This document shows, in pieces, positions 6,819 to 15,979 of a stretch of 32,120 nucleotides of DNA. The translations under genes were made by a program, and so were the position numbers. Source of the stretch: a virus. The number at the start of each line of letters is the position of its first letter. Position 1 is the first letter of the stretch. The DNA lies in IMG/VR virus record IMGVR_UViG_3300030399_000059, positions 1-32,120 of that record. The stretch is one strand, 5' to 3'. The notes beneath the pieces are model-generated. The model made no database searches. It saw nothing but the letters and a program-made list of their open reading frames with translations, and had not been told where the DNA came from.

Positions 6819-9231
6819 ATGCACTTTTCTTATGATTGCCATACACATTATTTATCGCAGCCTCCCGCATAGCATTCATGTGACGCTCTCTTTCTAAAGC
6901 CAATTCATTCCGAAGTTTAAGATTTAACTCGTTGGTCTTGTTGCCCTGTTCGATCTGTCCAATCTGCTGCTCTGATTTAGCCTGATTGTCGGAACTTTGC
7001 TGTTCTGATTTACGCTGTTCTTCCCCGTTGGCTTGTAACATAGCCTGTTGCTGCTGTTGATCCTCCTGTTTGCGAACCGTGATTATTTGAGATAAAGCCA
7101 ATTGTGCCTGTACCATTTTACCCGACCTAACCATATTAACCAAAAGCATGTAATCAGCTTCATTAATACCTCCGGAACCGGACTGCAGGCGAACCTGGCG
7201 CATCTGCTTGATGTCTTGTAAAAATTCTGCCTTTTCCTCATCGGTAATAGCGGCGTGTACCTGAATATCAAAATCAAAGTCGTTAAGGTCAGAACCCATT
7301 TTAACGGTTTTCAGCGCACGATTAATTGACATTGGCTTCCGTTCTTCTTCTGTCATGTTAGACGCCACCACCTGCCATTTCTTAACCTGTATCTTTTTAC
7401 TTTGCTCTAAAAGCGTCCTATACCCCACCACTTCATCGGTAAGTGAATTCTGCGTTCCGGCAATAAGGTTGTTGGACACACCCACCGCTTCTTTACGTTG
7501 CGGATTTGACGCGGAAAACATATCATTGATGCCGGTTAGCTTATCAATCATGGCTATGCTATTATCCCGGTCATTTACCCAGGCAGCTATAATACCAATC
7601 ATATCGGTGCCTATGGGCTGCACAGCGCGGCTTTGCGTCCCGTTCTTTCCCCACTGGTCTTTACTGTCGCCGATTAAGAAACCCTCATCCTGTAATAGCC
7701 GCATAAGCTGGTGCGGCTTGTAATTCACTCCGTCGATCATTATACCCCCCTCAAGCGCCGCTTTATCAATATAAAGATTCGGCGGAGCGGGCATCTTCTG
7801 ACGTGCAATACGCAATTTGTAATTGGCAAGGTTAGCATCATCAACAAATTCAATACACCGTTCCACAAGGGACATATTGCCTATTTTAACGATCTTGATC
7901 GGGAATATCGGTGTCATCTTCCCGGTGTCGCTTTTCTGCCATCCTATATCGTTATCCTCCCCATAGTCAAAAACATGGCCGGTGCCTAAAATAAGTTTAG
8001 CCTTATAGACTGTTTGATTTTTGTAGTTGTAAACTTTTTTCCCTTCACGTTCGTCTTTATCCGAAATTTCGTAATCCCCCTCAACATCATTTATAACCAG
8101 GTTTCCGCTGTTCTTATTTCTGATAACGGTAAAGTCAACCCCTTTCATCCCCAGCCACCGGCAATCAGCAACATCGACCTGTATCTGGTCCATCATGTTC
8201 ATGCCGAAACTTGGATTGTTGCGCTCATGCTGACGGTTCATGTAAAAATTGTCCATGCCCATGTCATTGGCGTACATCTTCGCAATTTTTATGAGCTCGT
8301 TTTCGTCAATCTTTAGTTCTTTTCGCAACTGGCCAATGGTCATTTTACGGTATTCCGTGAACCAGGTCATATCGCGGTGATCGAGATATTGCGACCACGG
8401 ATACGCGCAATTTTCAAGGTCTATCCAATCATTGACAACTATTTTACTATTTTCATTAGTGGCGACGCGGACACCCGACGTTCCTATGGTAAGAAAGTCA
8501 TCCTTGCATTGATCGAAGATTACAGGTTCTACCCCTTCTTCGGCTGATTTAGTGAGTAATGTTTGCAGGGCCGCTTCCTGTTCAAGGAAGAAAACACCAA
8601 CGGCGGCGGCAGTATCTACAGATTTAGGATCATTAAATGCCATTCCTCCGGGCATTTCAGACGGGTCTTTTGGCTGAATAACCTGTCTGCCGGCCGCCTG
8701 GTTAACTTGTTGGGCTGACCACTTGGTGCGGTCGTCGGCGTACAGCTTTGCAAGGTTGACCATAGTTTTTTTGCTGATCAGAGCCTCGTAGTCTATGGCG
8801 CTGGTCTGTACGTCATAGTTTATCTTTTTCATGTAACCCAGCGCATCTGAGCCAATTTTCTTGGGCAAGATAGGTATTACACCCCATGAAATATTAATCG
8901 TTGTTTTCCGGGCGCGGGATTCAGGGATGGAAAGCCCCTTGTTTATTGCGGCATTTACCTCTTTTTGGAGAGGGACGAAGTATGATTTGTATTTATTGGG
9001 GCTGTTTAAGCCTTTACGGTACAATCGCAACTCCCGTATTGACCTTCGACCCTCTATAACACCGTCATAGGGTTGTGCGCAGAGGTTGTTGACAAAACGA
9101 GAGGTCATTGCCTGGCAGCAAGAACGAAAGTATGCTTCGCTGCGCCTTTTGGATTGAGTTAATTTTTCCTCGTCCGGGAAAGGATATGCGGATTTTCCAA
9201 TGTAATCAGCGGCCTTGACGAGTTTTTCCAT
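6817..9231 (-). CDS. Phage portal protein
   Basis: 804 residues, the size of crAss-like and other large podovirus portals. The dodecameric portal forms the DNA entry vertex. Supporting features are the position directly after the large terminase, the long mixed N-terminal body, and a conserved-looking helix-rich region (KLTGINDMFSASNPQRKEA and NNLIAGTQNSLTDEVVG, about 570-610) of the type seen in the portal clip and crown. A Gln/Glu-rich coiled-coil tail covers about 720-790 (QEDQQQQQAM and repeated EQQ). The ATG at 9231 is the first in the frame. Called from size, context and tail composition; confidence is good but not absolute. Confidence 0.8.
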   Translation of the reverse strand: MEKLVKAADYIGKSAYPFPDEEKLTQSKRRSEAYFRSCCQAMTSRFVNNLCAQPYDGVIEGRRSIRELRLYRKGLNSPNKYKSYFVPLQKEVNAAINKGLSIPESRARKTTINISWGVIPILPKKIGSDALGYMKKINYDVQTSAIDYEALISKKTMVNLAKLYADDRTKWSAQQVNQAAGRQVIQPKDPSEMPGGMAFNDPKSVDTAAAVGVFFLEQEAALQTLLTKSAEEGVEPVIFDQCKDDFLTIGTSGVRVATNENSKIVVNDWIDLENCAYPWSQYLDHRDMTWFTEYRKMTIGQLRKELKIDENELIKIAKMYANDMGMDNFYMNRQHERNNPSFGMNMMDQIQVDVADCRWLGMKGVDFTVIRNKNSGNLVINDVEGDYEISDKDEREGKKVYNYKNQTVYKAKLILGTGHVFDYGEDNDIGWQKSDTGKMTPIFPIKIVKIGNMSLVERCIEFVDDANLANYKLRIARQKMPAPPNLYIDKAALEGGIMIDGVNYKPHQLMRLLQDEGFLIGDSKDQWGKNGTQSRAVQPIGTDMIGIIAAWVNDRDNSIAMIDKLTGINDMFSASNPQRKEAVGVSNNLIAGTQNSLTDEVVGYRTLLEQSKKIQVKKWQVVASNMTEEERKPMSINRALKTVKMGSDLNDFDFDIQVHAAITDEEKAEFLQDIKQMRQVRLQSGSGGINEADYMLLVNMVRSGKMVQAQLALSQIITVRKQEDQQQQQAMLQANGEEQRKSEQQSSDNQAKSEQQIGQIEQGNKTNELNLKLRNELALERERHMNAMREAAINNVYGNHKKSA

Positions 9232-9265
9232 TTAGGCGATAAAGTTATATAATATTTTTTGATAT

Positions 9266-11383
9266 TTAAATTTCGTGAAACTCAAACCAGTCTGCTTCTT
9301 GTTCCGGATCATAAGTATATTCGGTTGGTTGTCTGTCATATTTCTTTTCGCATGCTAAAAGAAAGAACCCAAAAGCAACTGAAAGATCATATTTGGTTCT
9401 GTTTTTCTTATTAGTTTTTTCAAGTTGGTCAACCAGCCTTTTATGCTTAATAGCATTACAGTAAACAGAAACGTAATGCGCAATTGCATCAAAATATTGA
9501 TTGATAACATCCGTAGTGGCTGGTGTGCCTATTTGTTTAACATTGTTGGACTTATAATCAGAATCCATTGTACTTTCAGGTCGTCCCATTAAATATTCAC
9601 TATAGCCCCTGCGCCTGAAATGCTTTTTGATAGACGTTTTATTATTTTCCACATTCATCTGTGTTCCGTAGTAAACGTGAGCCATAAGCATATCTTCAAA
9701 GAAAACTTCGGGATCTTCCTCCCTTGCCAAATAATCGCAAACCGGCTGTTTTGATAACCATTCCCAGGCGTATTCAATCGGCGAACCTTCATTTATTTTA
9801 GCCCCATCCACGTTATCATCATACATTCTCCCTATAATCATACCACCTTTAGACGCTTTTGCCAAATCCACAACTTCACTATGCTCATACGGGTCAACCC
9901 CTCCCCTAAACCTAAGAACATTCATCGGATACCGGATACCACCAACCATAAGCTGCGCGTTATCTTCGCCATCTTTTAAGTCCTGCGACATAAAGAATTT
10001 CCCGTTTACCTCATCACTCTCAATAAAGATAACTTTTGTGTCGGGGGTGCCATTGGCCCATGCGAAGTTTCCGAATTTGCCGTGTTTTACTTCCGGCAGG
10101 CCAAATGATTCCGGAAAGTCAAGGCGCTTGGATATTTCCGTAATCCTGTCTTTACTAAATGCCGATTGTTCTCCGGAAGAAGCAAGCGCATCTTCAAGAG
10201 TTTCCGGTTCTTTTCTCAATAGGTTAGATATTTCCTTGAATTTTTTCTGTGCTCTTAATGCAGCGATTTTATTGTCGTGAAAAAGTTTGGCCTCATTTGT
10301 CAATCCAAAACCCCATGCGTCCGGCTTGGCAGCATCGAGATAATTTATAAATAACAGGTAAAGCCCAGATAATGTTCTGCCGTTAGCATCACGTTTTGTA
10401 GGATCGGGGTTGCTATCCTTGCAAAGCGAAACGACTTCCTCGATTTGGTCGTCGTCAATTTCCTCTATAGTGCTTTCAGCAAAACATTTCCCTACTATTT
10501 CAGCACCATCGTAATAGTGATAACATGGTTTCGTTTTATCCCACCATTCTAAAAGGCTCATACCAGTAAGTTTGCCGGCCTCGTTCAAAATACCTCTGTT
10601 TAATTCCTCGTTGTCATAAGCTAACGGGTCACAGGCGCGAAAATCTATTTCGGAACCCATTTCAAGTTCAGAATACACTACGTCTTCCTCAACTCCGGAT
10701 TCGGCAAGGTCTTTAAGGCTTTTGGCGGTTGTAATCTCCCGGGGATAACGAAACTCCAAAATTTCATCCGGGTCATCAGAACCTTTTTGAATTGGTCGCA
10801 TAAACCAAATAACTTTTTTGTTCCCCCTGGTTAACCGCTTGAAGTTTTTAAAGATAGTTTTTTCATCTTTAGACTGCATACCCCCTTTTGTGTTCCGTAC
10901 GCGGGTTATATACTCCCACATCAGGAAAAGAGTAAATTCGGTTCCCCCCATACGCCTGGGTTTGACAAGGAAACAACCATAACTATTTTCGTCCCTGACA
11001 ACCATATCCCAAAACTGGAATATCAGGCATTGGATATAACGAAATTCGGGCTGTATGCCTTTTATAGTCCACCAGTAATTCAGATATGTGTAAAATGGGC
11101 CGGTGAAGTAGATCTGGATTCCTTTTATGATGTACCATACACCGTTTTTTCGCTTATGGTGTTCATTCTTTATAAATTCAGTTTCTTCGGGCGTTAAATT
11201 CTTTTTTCGGTTTAAAAGAGTAGTTGGAATAACTGTTCGCCTGAATTTCTGCTGTTCAATCGGCAGTCCGTAGTTCTCCATATCCTTTAGCGGAGGCATG
11301 GCCGGAACCGGAACATCGTACTTATAGAGCTTATTATACCCGGAAGGTTTAGAATAATTTAAGGTGTAAAGTTTTGTGGCCAT
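9266..11383 (-). CDS. Large terminase subunit (TerL), ATPase-nuclease
   Basis: 705 residues. It packages DNA into the prohead and cuts it. The ATPase domain shows the deviant Walker A typical of TerL (KPRRMGGTE, residues 141-149) and a Walker B-like segment with catalytic-type Glu (ILNEAGKL, 265-272). A coupling motif follows (ESTIEE, about 303-308). The C-terminal RNase-H-fold nuclease begins with RFRGGVDPYE (491-500), containing the metal-binding Asp. It lies 34 bases before the portal gene and 3 bases after the 191-residue gene. The long N-terminal extension before Walker A is larger than in many TerL proteins and fits crAss-like relatives. Confidence 0.92.
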   Translation of the reverse strand: MATKLYTLNYSKPSGYNKLYKYDVPVPAMPPLKDMENYGLPIEQQKFRRTVIPTTLLNRKKNLTPEETEFIKNEHHKRKNGVWYIIKGIQIYFTGPFYTYLNYWWTIKGIQPEFRYIQCLIFQFWDMVVRDENSYGCFLVKPRRMGGTEFTLFLMWEYITRVRNTKGGMQSKDEKTIFKNFKRLTRGNKKVIWFMRPIQKGSDDPDEILEFRYPREITTAKSLKDLAESGVEEDVVYSELEMGSEIDFRACDPLAYDNEELNRGILNEAGKLTGMSLLEWWDKTKPCYHYYDGAEIVGKCFAESTIEEIDDDQIEEVVSLCKDSNPDPTKRDANGRTLSGLYLLFINYLDAAKPDAWGFGLTNEAKLFHDNKIAALRAQKKFKEISNLLRKEPETLEDALASSGEQSAFSKDRITEISKRLDFPESFGLPEVKHGKFGNFAWANGTPDTKVIFIESDEVNGKFFMSQDLKDGEDNAQLMVGGIRYPMNVLRFRGGVDPYEHSEVVDLAKASKGGMIIGRMYDDNVDGAKINEGSPIEYAWEWLSKQPVCDYLAREEDPEVFFEDMLMAHVYYGTQMNVENNKTSIKKHFRRRGYSEYLMGRPESTMDSDYKSNNVKQIGTPATTDVINQYFDAIAHYVSVYCNAIKHKRLVDQLEKTNKKNRTKYDLSVAFGFFLLACEKKYDRQPTEYTYDPEQEADWFEFHEI

Positions 11384-11386
11384 AGC

Positions 11387-11962
11387 TTAAATTACCTGCT
11401 TTTCCTGACTATACTGTTCTGCAGGCTGTATCAACTTGGCGACCTGTTTGCGTACCTTCATACGCGTTGGGACATCGGTAAATATTTGGGCCTCATAATC
11501 GAGAAGGGTGGAGTAGATAAGTTCCCTTTGCTTATCAAGCGTAACCCGTTTATTCATATCGGTGTCCGCGTCAATAGGGCTTCGTAATATCTCGCCAACT
11601 TGGTGAAACATGCGTAGCTTATCATACCACATGATGTATGCTAAGCTATCGCATTGCATCAGGTATTTTGTTACCATAGCCTCATAAATAGGATTATCAC
11701 CTTTTACAAGGTGTTTAAGCATCGACTTATCGACAATATTTAGGTATTCTAATATTTTGACAAGACGCTTTTCGTAGTCGTCGCGCTCTGATTTTACAAA
11801 TGGGCTGTTTTCATCGGTGGCAAGGATGCAGATTTGGAGAAGATCGTTATGCTTAGGATTAGAAAACTCTTTGTGATCTGCCAGTTCAGGAAAATAACTT
11901 ATTACTGGCTCTTTTGCCGAAACTTTACTAATGTCATATCTTAATTTTGAGAGGTCAAGCAT
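11387..11962 (-). CDS. Hypothetical protein just upstream of terL
   Basis: 191 residues, helical and charged, no membrane segment. It sits where a small terminase subunit is often found, directly before terL with a 3-base gap, and overlaps the double-GroES gene by 22 bases. I see no clear DNA-binding helix-turn-helix, so small terminase is only a positional guess. The C-terminus is Gln/Lys-rich. Confidence 0.75.
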   Translation of the reverse strand: MLDLSKLRYDISKVSAKEPVISYFPELADHKEFSNPKHNDLLQICILATDENSPFVKSERDDYEKRLVKILEYLNIVDKSMLKHLVKGDNPIYEAMVTKYLMQCDSLAYIMWYDKLRMFHQVGEILRSPIDADTDMNKRVTLDKQRELIYSTLLDYEAQIFTDVPTRMKVRKQVAKLIQPAEQYSQEKQVI

Positions 11963-12732
11963 TCGTCAAATATAGCAAGCAAATAATTCCTTTTTACACA
12001 TTCAAGGCCAAAAAGTTTACCTGCATGTACATCATGGGCAATCCTATAACCGAATTTTGGCTGCACAATGATACGCTGCCCCTTTGGCAAATCCCAATCG
12101 GTATCGCGGTGTTTTGGGTTAAGATAGTCCCTGACCGGCTTATCAGCCGCGACAACCGTGCCTTTTAAAAAGCCGTACTTATCAACTTTTTCACATATCC
12201 ACAACCCGGATGGCAGCTGATATTCACTTGGCTTTTGGTCACGAATAAAGAACACCCAACCGTTAAGAGGAACAATTTCGTCATTTACCTCTTTGGCGTA
12301 TAACATGTCGTAACGCATGAGCATGACATACCCGTACTTTTCGTCTTTTAATAATCTACCTTCCGGCTCTGCGTTCAAGCCTGTGAGGTGAGAAAATAGT
12401 ACCTTATCGCCTTCTGCCACGTCCAGGTCAACGTCAAATGGCATAGACGAGCGGTTGAGGGCGTTGTATTCCTCGCTGGCAATTGTTTTTCCTTTTTGGT
12501 GTGTCTTTAGTTCCCCGTGGAACGATAGGGCCTCACAGGTCTTTAAAATAGTTCCTGTAATAGCGACGTTCTGGGCGGTGGCGTGGAAGTCTTTGGCGAA
12601 GTCGCCTATGTATAATTCGACTTTTGTGCCGTTGGGCCCGGGGATCTCCCGGAAGTCGTGATTTGGGCTTACTTTTACAAGCACCTGGCTTGAAAGCAAT
12701 TCAATGGTTTCGACATTAATCTTTTCAATCAT
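11941..12732 (-). CDS. Tandem double GroES/Cpn10-like protein
   Basis: Start chosen at the ATG at 12732, which overlaps the upstream stop as ATGA (an in-frame TTG lies 6 bases before). 263 residues with two Cpn10-like halves. The first (about 10-140) opens SSQVLVKVSPN, has DVAEGDKVLFSHLTG and closes YGYVMLMRYDMLYAKE, matching the family's VkvGDrVLf.kyaG and YLimReddiLai. The second (about 143-255) opens VPLNGWVFFIRD, has a KGTVVAAD strand and LPKGQRIIVQPKFGYRI, and closes ECVKRNYLLAIFDE. A duplicated GroES in one chain is unusual; three chains would give pseudo-six-fold rings, and a seven-fold cap would need another arrangement. Position beside terL and portal suggests capsid-protein folding. 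Confidence 0.75.
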   Translation of the reverse strand: MIEKINVETIELLSSQVLVKVSPNHDFREIPGPNGTKVELYIGDFAKDFHATAQNVAITGTILKTCEALSFHGELKTHQKGKTIASEEYNALNRSSMPFDVDLDVAEGDKVLFSHLTGLNAEPEGRLLKDEKYGYVMLMRYDMLYAKEVNDEIVPLNGWVFFIRDQKPSEYQLPSGLWICEKVDKYGFLKGTVVAADKPVRDYLNPKHRDTDWDLPKGQRIIVQPKFGYRIAHDVHAGKLFGLECVKRNYLLAIFDECLTSQN

Positions 12733-13076
12733 GCCCAAAGTTTTAATTTTGCTTCTATGGATTTACATACGTCGCGGTTTATATGTTTGGGTCGTGGCGG
12801 TGCGTATCCACCGGTATTATAATTAAAAAGATCGTCAAGCGTCTTATTGAGTCCCCAACTCAAAAACTCCTTTTTATAATAATTTTCAGTATGTAATTCT
12901 GATGGGTCAATATAATTTCCGAAAATTTCAAATGTTTTACCCAATGCTTTTACTTTCACAAAAAAAGCGTTGGCGCCTTTCAATGGTTTTTTTGTGACAA
13001 TCACTTCACCATTTGTATAAGCCAAAAAGTGTTTTAATTTTTGCCTATCAATGGGTGCCAATCTTAGTTCGCTCAT
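12729..13076 (-). CDS. Small hypothetical protein
   Basis: 115 residues, basic, no membrane segment. Mixed strands in the first half (NGEVIVTKKPLKG, FVKVKALGKTFEIFG) and a helical C-terminus. Linked to both neighbours by ATGA overlaps, so it is translated between the GT4-like enzyme and the double GroES protein. Not recognised. Confidence 0.75.
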   Translation of the reverse strand: MSELRLAPIDRQKLKHFLAYTNGEVIVTKKPLKGANAFFVKVKALGKTFEIFGNYIDPSELHTENYYKKEFLSWGLNKTLDDLFNYNTGGYAPPRPKHINRDVCKSIEAKLKLWA

Positions 13077-14050
13077 TTTAAAAGCCTTTCTATTCTTAAT
13101 TTATTTATCTCACTCAAAAATAGATTCTTTTTAATGTATTGCCATGCCTCCTCGTTGCATTTTTTCAACCGGGTAGTCAGGTTTCCATGAAGGGTGTCCC
13201 CCAAAGCGCTCATTGGTAAAATGCAGTCAAGGTTAAATTCAGGCAGTTTTTTATTGGCGAAAAAGGCTGACCCCGCGTAGACTGCTTCAATGAAGCAGAT
13301 GTTGCTCTTTCCCCTGTTCAAAACAGTGTTTTCCAAAGGGCAAATCGCTACCATAGCGTTTAAAAACCGCAAGTGTGCTATATACTGTATAAAAGGGATG
13401 CCATTTGTCACAGACACGTTTTTATTATCCGCCTCTTGGTTTGCCCTGAAAAATTCTTCGTTGTAGTCGGCCCCTATGTACATAAACGCCCAATCATGGT
13501 TTTCTTTGGCGGTCTTTACCAACTGTTCCCGGTAGCTATACAAATCGAACCTGTGAGTGTGCCCTCCACGGTACACCACCATTTTATTTTCAGGGTTAAA
13601 TGGTTTTTTGTCTTTTAAAACAAAGTTGTTATGGGCGTTGGGGATAATGTGAATGTTGCGGTTGAATGGCGCAAAACTTTCGGATATTGACTTTGTGCTT
13701 ACCCAAACTTCATCGGCTATCCGAATTATCTGCTTTATAAACTTTATTTGTGGGTGATAAATGCCATAGGCAGGATTATGTTCCGGGATATTTAAAATAT
13801 CGTCATCAAAATCTACAATAACTTTCATAAAAAACTGCTGCGCCTGCTTGATAATCATCAAATGAAATTCAGTTGAGGGCCGCTGTATTACCAAAATATT
13901 CGCGTTAAGACAATTTACCCATGATTCGATTTTAGTTGAACTTATATCGGTAAACTTTAAATCCTCGTGTTTGATGTAAGGGAATACCCCCTGCGATCTG
14001 TACCAGGAAGAAGCATCATCGGCAAATGAAATATATTTTACGTGTATCAT
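13073..14050 (-). CDS. GT4-like (GT-B fold) glycosyltransferase
   Basis: 325 residues. It probably moves a sugar from a nucleotide donor to a glycan or protein. The N-terminal half holds a conserved acidic turn (VDFDDD, 79-84) and ADEVWVSTKSISESF with IHIIPNAHN, the classic linker between the two Rossmann domains. The C-terminal half has VVYRGGHTHRFD, WAFMYIGAD and a donor-site segment (PLENTVLNRGKSNICFIEA) resembling the GT4 P.......G....K..EA pattern. It overlaps the methyltransferase gene by ATGA. Donor and acceptor are unknown; virion glycosylation or host-surface change are both possible. Confidence 0.75.
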   Translation of the reverse strand: MIHVKYISFADDASSWYRSQGVFPYIKHEDLKFTDISSTKIESWVNCLNANILVIQRPSTEFHLMIIKQAQQFFMKVIVDFDDDILNIPEHNPAYGIYHPQIKFIKQIIRIADEVWVSTKSISESFAPFNRNIHIIPNAHNNFVLKDKKPFNPENKMVVYRGGHTHRFDLYSYREQLVKTAKENHDWAFMYIGADYNEEFFRANQEADNKNVSVTNGIPFIQYIAHLRFLNAMVAICPLENTVLNRGKSNICFIEAVYAGSAFFANKKLPEFNLDCILPMSALGDTLHGNLTTRLKKCNEEAWQYIKKNLFLSEINKLRIERLLK

Positions 14051-14700
14051 CGTGCGTCTTTCAGCAAAGTGTCGCCAGGAAGTGTGTCGAGATCAACCCA
14101 TTTGTGAGGGCTGTTAAAAGATTTTGGCGTTACCGGTGAAAACTTAATTGGGGTTTCATGATATTCTTTCGTCAGTTGCTCACCTGTTTTCACCGCAACC
14201 TTTTCGCAAATCACAACGAAACTATGATTTGCGTCACAACCGCCAACGAAAACTTTGTGGCCCAATTTAGTCAGGTATGTTTCAATCTCAAAGCCCGAAA
14301 AAAAATAGAGATGTTTACGATTATTTTCCGGCCTCCAATAAAGTTGTGTGCTGTGGGGCAGGTAAAGAAATAAAATACCTCCAACCTTTATTGCAGATAA
14401 CCAGTAATCAAGCACGTTGTACCAGTTCTCTTTTACGTGTTCCAAACAATGTGAACTGAAGATATAATCCCAGCCAAAGCGGTGAAAAGGCAGGTTCATG
14501 GCGTGGTATTCCGGGTCAACGGTTGGTTCAACACCATATGCCTCTGGCAACTTCCATTCAGGCTTTGAGTAACCAATGTCGAGTCCGTTTTCGCCTTTGC
14601 AGTAAAATTTTGCAAGAGCGTGTATCCACAGCGCAGCACCCCATACAGATTCATGGGATGGGTATTTTTGACCATTAAATTCTATAAATTCCAATCCCAT
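14047..14700 (-). CDS. Class I SAM-dependent methyltransferase
   Basis: 217 residues. Motif I is slightly variant (NGLDIGYSKPEW, 38-49), an acidic segment near YGVEPTVDPEYH probably holds the adenosine-binding Asp or Glu, and motif IV reads WDYIFSSHCLEHV (77-89), the D.i.s.h.lEHv form of the Methyltransf_11/23 type. VGGILFLYLPH (107-117) is motif VI. Between two glycosyltransferases, it probably methylates a sugar or sugar-linked product rather than DNA. Start ATG at 14700 is 2 bases after the previous stop. Confidence 0.8.
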   Translation of the reverse strand: MGLEFIEFNGQKYPSHESVWGAALWIHALAKFYCKGENGLDIGYSKPEWKLPEAYGVEPTVDPEYHAMNLPFHRFGWDYIFSSHCLEHVKENWYNVLDYWLSAIKVGGILFLYLPHSTQLYWRPENNRKHLYFFSGFEIETYLTKLGHKVFVGGCDANHSFVVICEKVAVKTGEQLTKEYHETPIKFSPVTPKSFNSPHKWVDLDTLPGDTLLKDAR

Positions 14701-14702
14701 AA

Positions 14703-15443
14703 TTACTTCTTTCTTAAAACAGTTAAAACTTCGTCAACGGTAATACGGGGGATATAGGTTTGTAGCAATACCCCATCAGGATTTTGACCCCACAAACCTC
14801 CCTGGTTGCTTAAAACATAGTTTTTAACTCCCAAATGGAAGCAAAGCTGGCTTATACCTGTAACAATTGACACGCAGCCGTAACGTGCCTTTTTCAAAAT
14901 GTTCATCACTTCCACCATTGGCCGCGACATTTCAGGCACATAGGCATACGACATTCCCATATAAGGCCGATCCAACTTGCCGTTGCCAATTACAGCGACC
15001 GAATAACCTGAATTTTGTAATTGTTTTGCCAGTAAATACCAATTTTTTAAATCCCACTTCTGATCATCCGGCGCGCTGCGCCCGAACGGGGCAAATACCC
15101 AATCGTAAACAGGCACGTCAATATCAGGTATTTTTAAGTCGGCCTTTATCGGGTGTTCGGGGGTGAGCATGTCACATTGATGGTGCCAGCACTGCGTCAT
15201 TTGAAGATCGTCAATGTGGCTAAAAGCAAAGGCTTCGCTTATATCCGGCTCAAAAAATGGCTGCGCCTCGTCCATATAGTCAACCAGTTCAATGCCTTGG
15301 TGCGCTATAAATGGATATATCCACTTGCCCTCATCAAGAGACTGATATACTTTCAATCCACCTTCGCGTTTTGAAAGGTCAATTAACATCGGGGCCATCC
15401 CGAGCAAGTCGCCTATGAGATTGTTATTGGATTTTAGCTGCAT
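14703..15443 (-). CDS. GT9-like (heptosyltransferase-type) glycosyltransferase
   Basis: 246 residues. The C-terminal half reads as a heptosyltransferase/GT9 donor domain: YDWVFAPFGRSAPDDQKWDLKNW is the entry strand plus ligand loop, then LLAKQLQNSGYSVAVIGN, and GCVSIVTGISQLCFHLGV is the s.DsG..Hla..lg-like donor-binding loop. In GT9 the loop usually has a D-[TS]-G; here it is V-T-G, so activity should be treated with care. It is short for the family (usually over 300), so the acceptor domain is reduced. First gene of the minus-strand late operon, with a promoter just upstream. Confidence 0.65.
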   Translation of the reverse strand: MQLKSNNNLIGDLLGMAPMLIDLSKREGGLKVYQSLDEGKWIYPFIAHQGIELVDYMDEAQPFFEPDISEAFAFSHIDDLQMTQCWHHQCDMLTPEHPIKADLKIPDIDVPVYDWVFAPFGRSAPDDQKWDLKNWYLLAKQLQNSGYSVAVIGNGKLDRPYMGMSYAYVPEMSRPMVEVMNILKKARYGCVSIVTGISQLCFHLGVKNYVLSNQGGLWGQNPDGVLLQTYIPRITVDEVLTVLRKK

Positions 15444-15469
15444 GATTTAAAGAACGGGCACCCCAAATG

Positions 15470-15497
15470 AAAAGATAGCGCGAACAGTCGTAAACAA
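15470..15497 (-). promoter_or_regulatory. Candidate promoter of the glycan-terminase-portal operon
   Basis: On the minus strand a TTG (15497-15495) is followed after about 17 bases by TATCTTTT (15477-15470), one base off the TAnnTTTG consensus. Transcription would start near 15463, about 20 bases before the first gene's ATG. Confidence 0.45.
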
Positions 15498-15635
15498 GTG
15501 AGGATACCCGAATATTTTTGATTTTTATTGTTCACTGTGTCTGTTCGCTTCACAAATATTCAAAAATTAAAATCGTAAATCCAAATGTTTTTTTCTGATA
15601 TTTGAATCGTATTGCAACTTTAAGCAATTAAAAAA

Positions 15636-15920
15636 ATGGCAAATCGAATATCACTACTTTGCTTAGGTGGCACATTAGCCCCCTACTCCACCGCAAACAT
15701 AGCAGCACCACAACTCCCCAATGGTGGCGTTTCTGAATATATCAGCTTTGGCGTGGACCAGCTTCAAAGGAATTACGACACCACCACGGCGCAGCAAACC
15801 GCGTTTCCATTTGCCCTTTCTGGCATCACTGTCAAGTTTGTTGATGCCAACCATTTCAGAACGGCGTTCTACTTTCTGGGGCAAAATCAGACAGAAGTAA
15901 ATAACCTTGCAAATGCTTAA
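15636..15920 (+). CDS. Small paralogue A of a tandem plus-strand pair
   Basis: 94 residues. Shares with its downstream neighbour the layout MA.RI.L..LGG..APY, then APQL..G.VSE, DTT.A, PFAL..I.VK.V and a closing VN.LA, so the two are tandem duplicates. It has a clear A-rich leader before the ATG. Gly/Ser/Thr/Asn-rich and without a membrane segment, it could be a small virion decoration protein, but I recognise no family. It lies on the opposite strand to all late genes around it. Confidence 0.7.
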   Translation: MANRISLLCLGGTLAPYSTANIAAPQLPNGGVSEYISFGVDQLQRNYDTTTAQQTAFPFALSGITVKFVDANHFRTAFYFLGQNQTEVNNLANA

Positions 15921-15921
15921 A

Positions 15922-15972
15922 GTTTATTTACCTTTGTTAGAGCCCGATGCAATGTCGCAAAGGGTAAATAAC
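15922..15972 (+). repeat. Inverted repeat between the tandem paralogues
   Basis: GTTTATTTACCTTTG (15922-15936) is the near-perfect inverse of CAAAGGGTAAATAAC (15958-15972), with a single inserted G in the second arm and 21 bases between. The structure ends 7 bases before the TTG start of the second gene and could control its translation or processing. Confidence 0.5.
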
Positions 15973-15979
15973 TACTACA

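Noticed and set aside
12730-12738. TTG start for the double GroES gene
   Set aside because: The ATG two codons later overlaps the upstream stop as ATGA, the same coupling seen at many junctions here.
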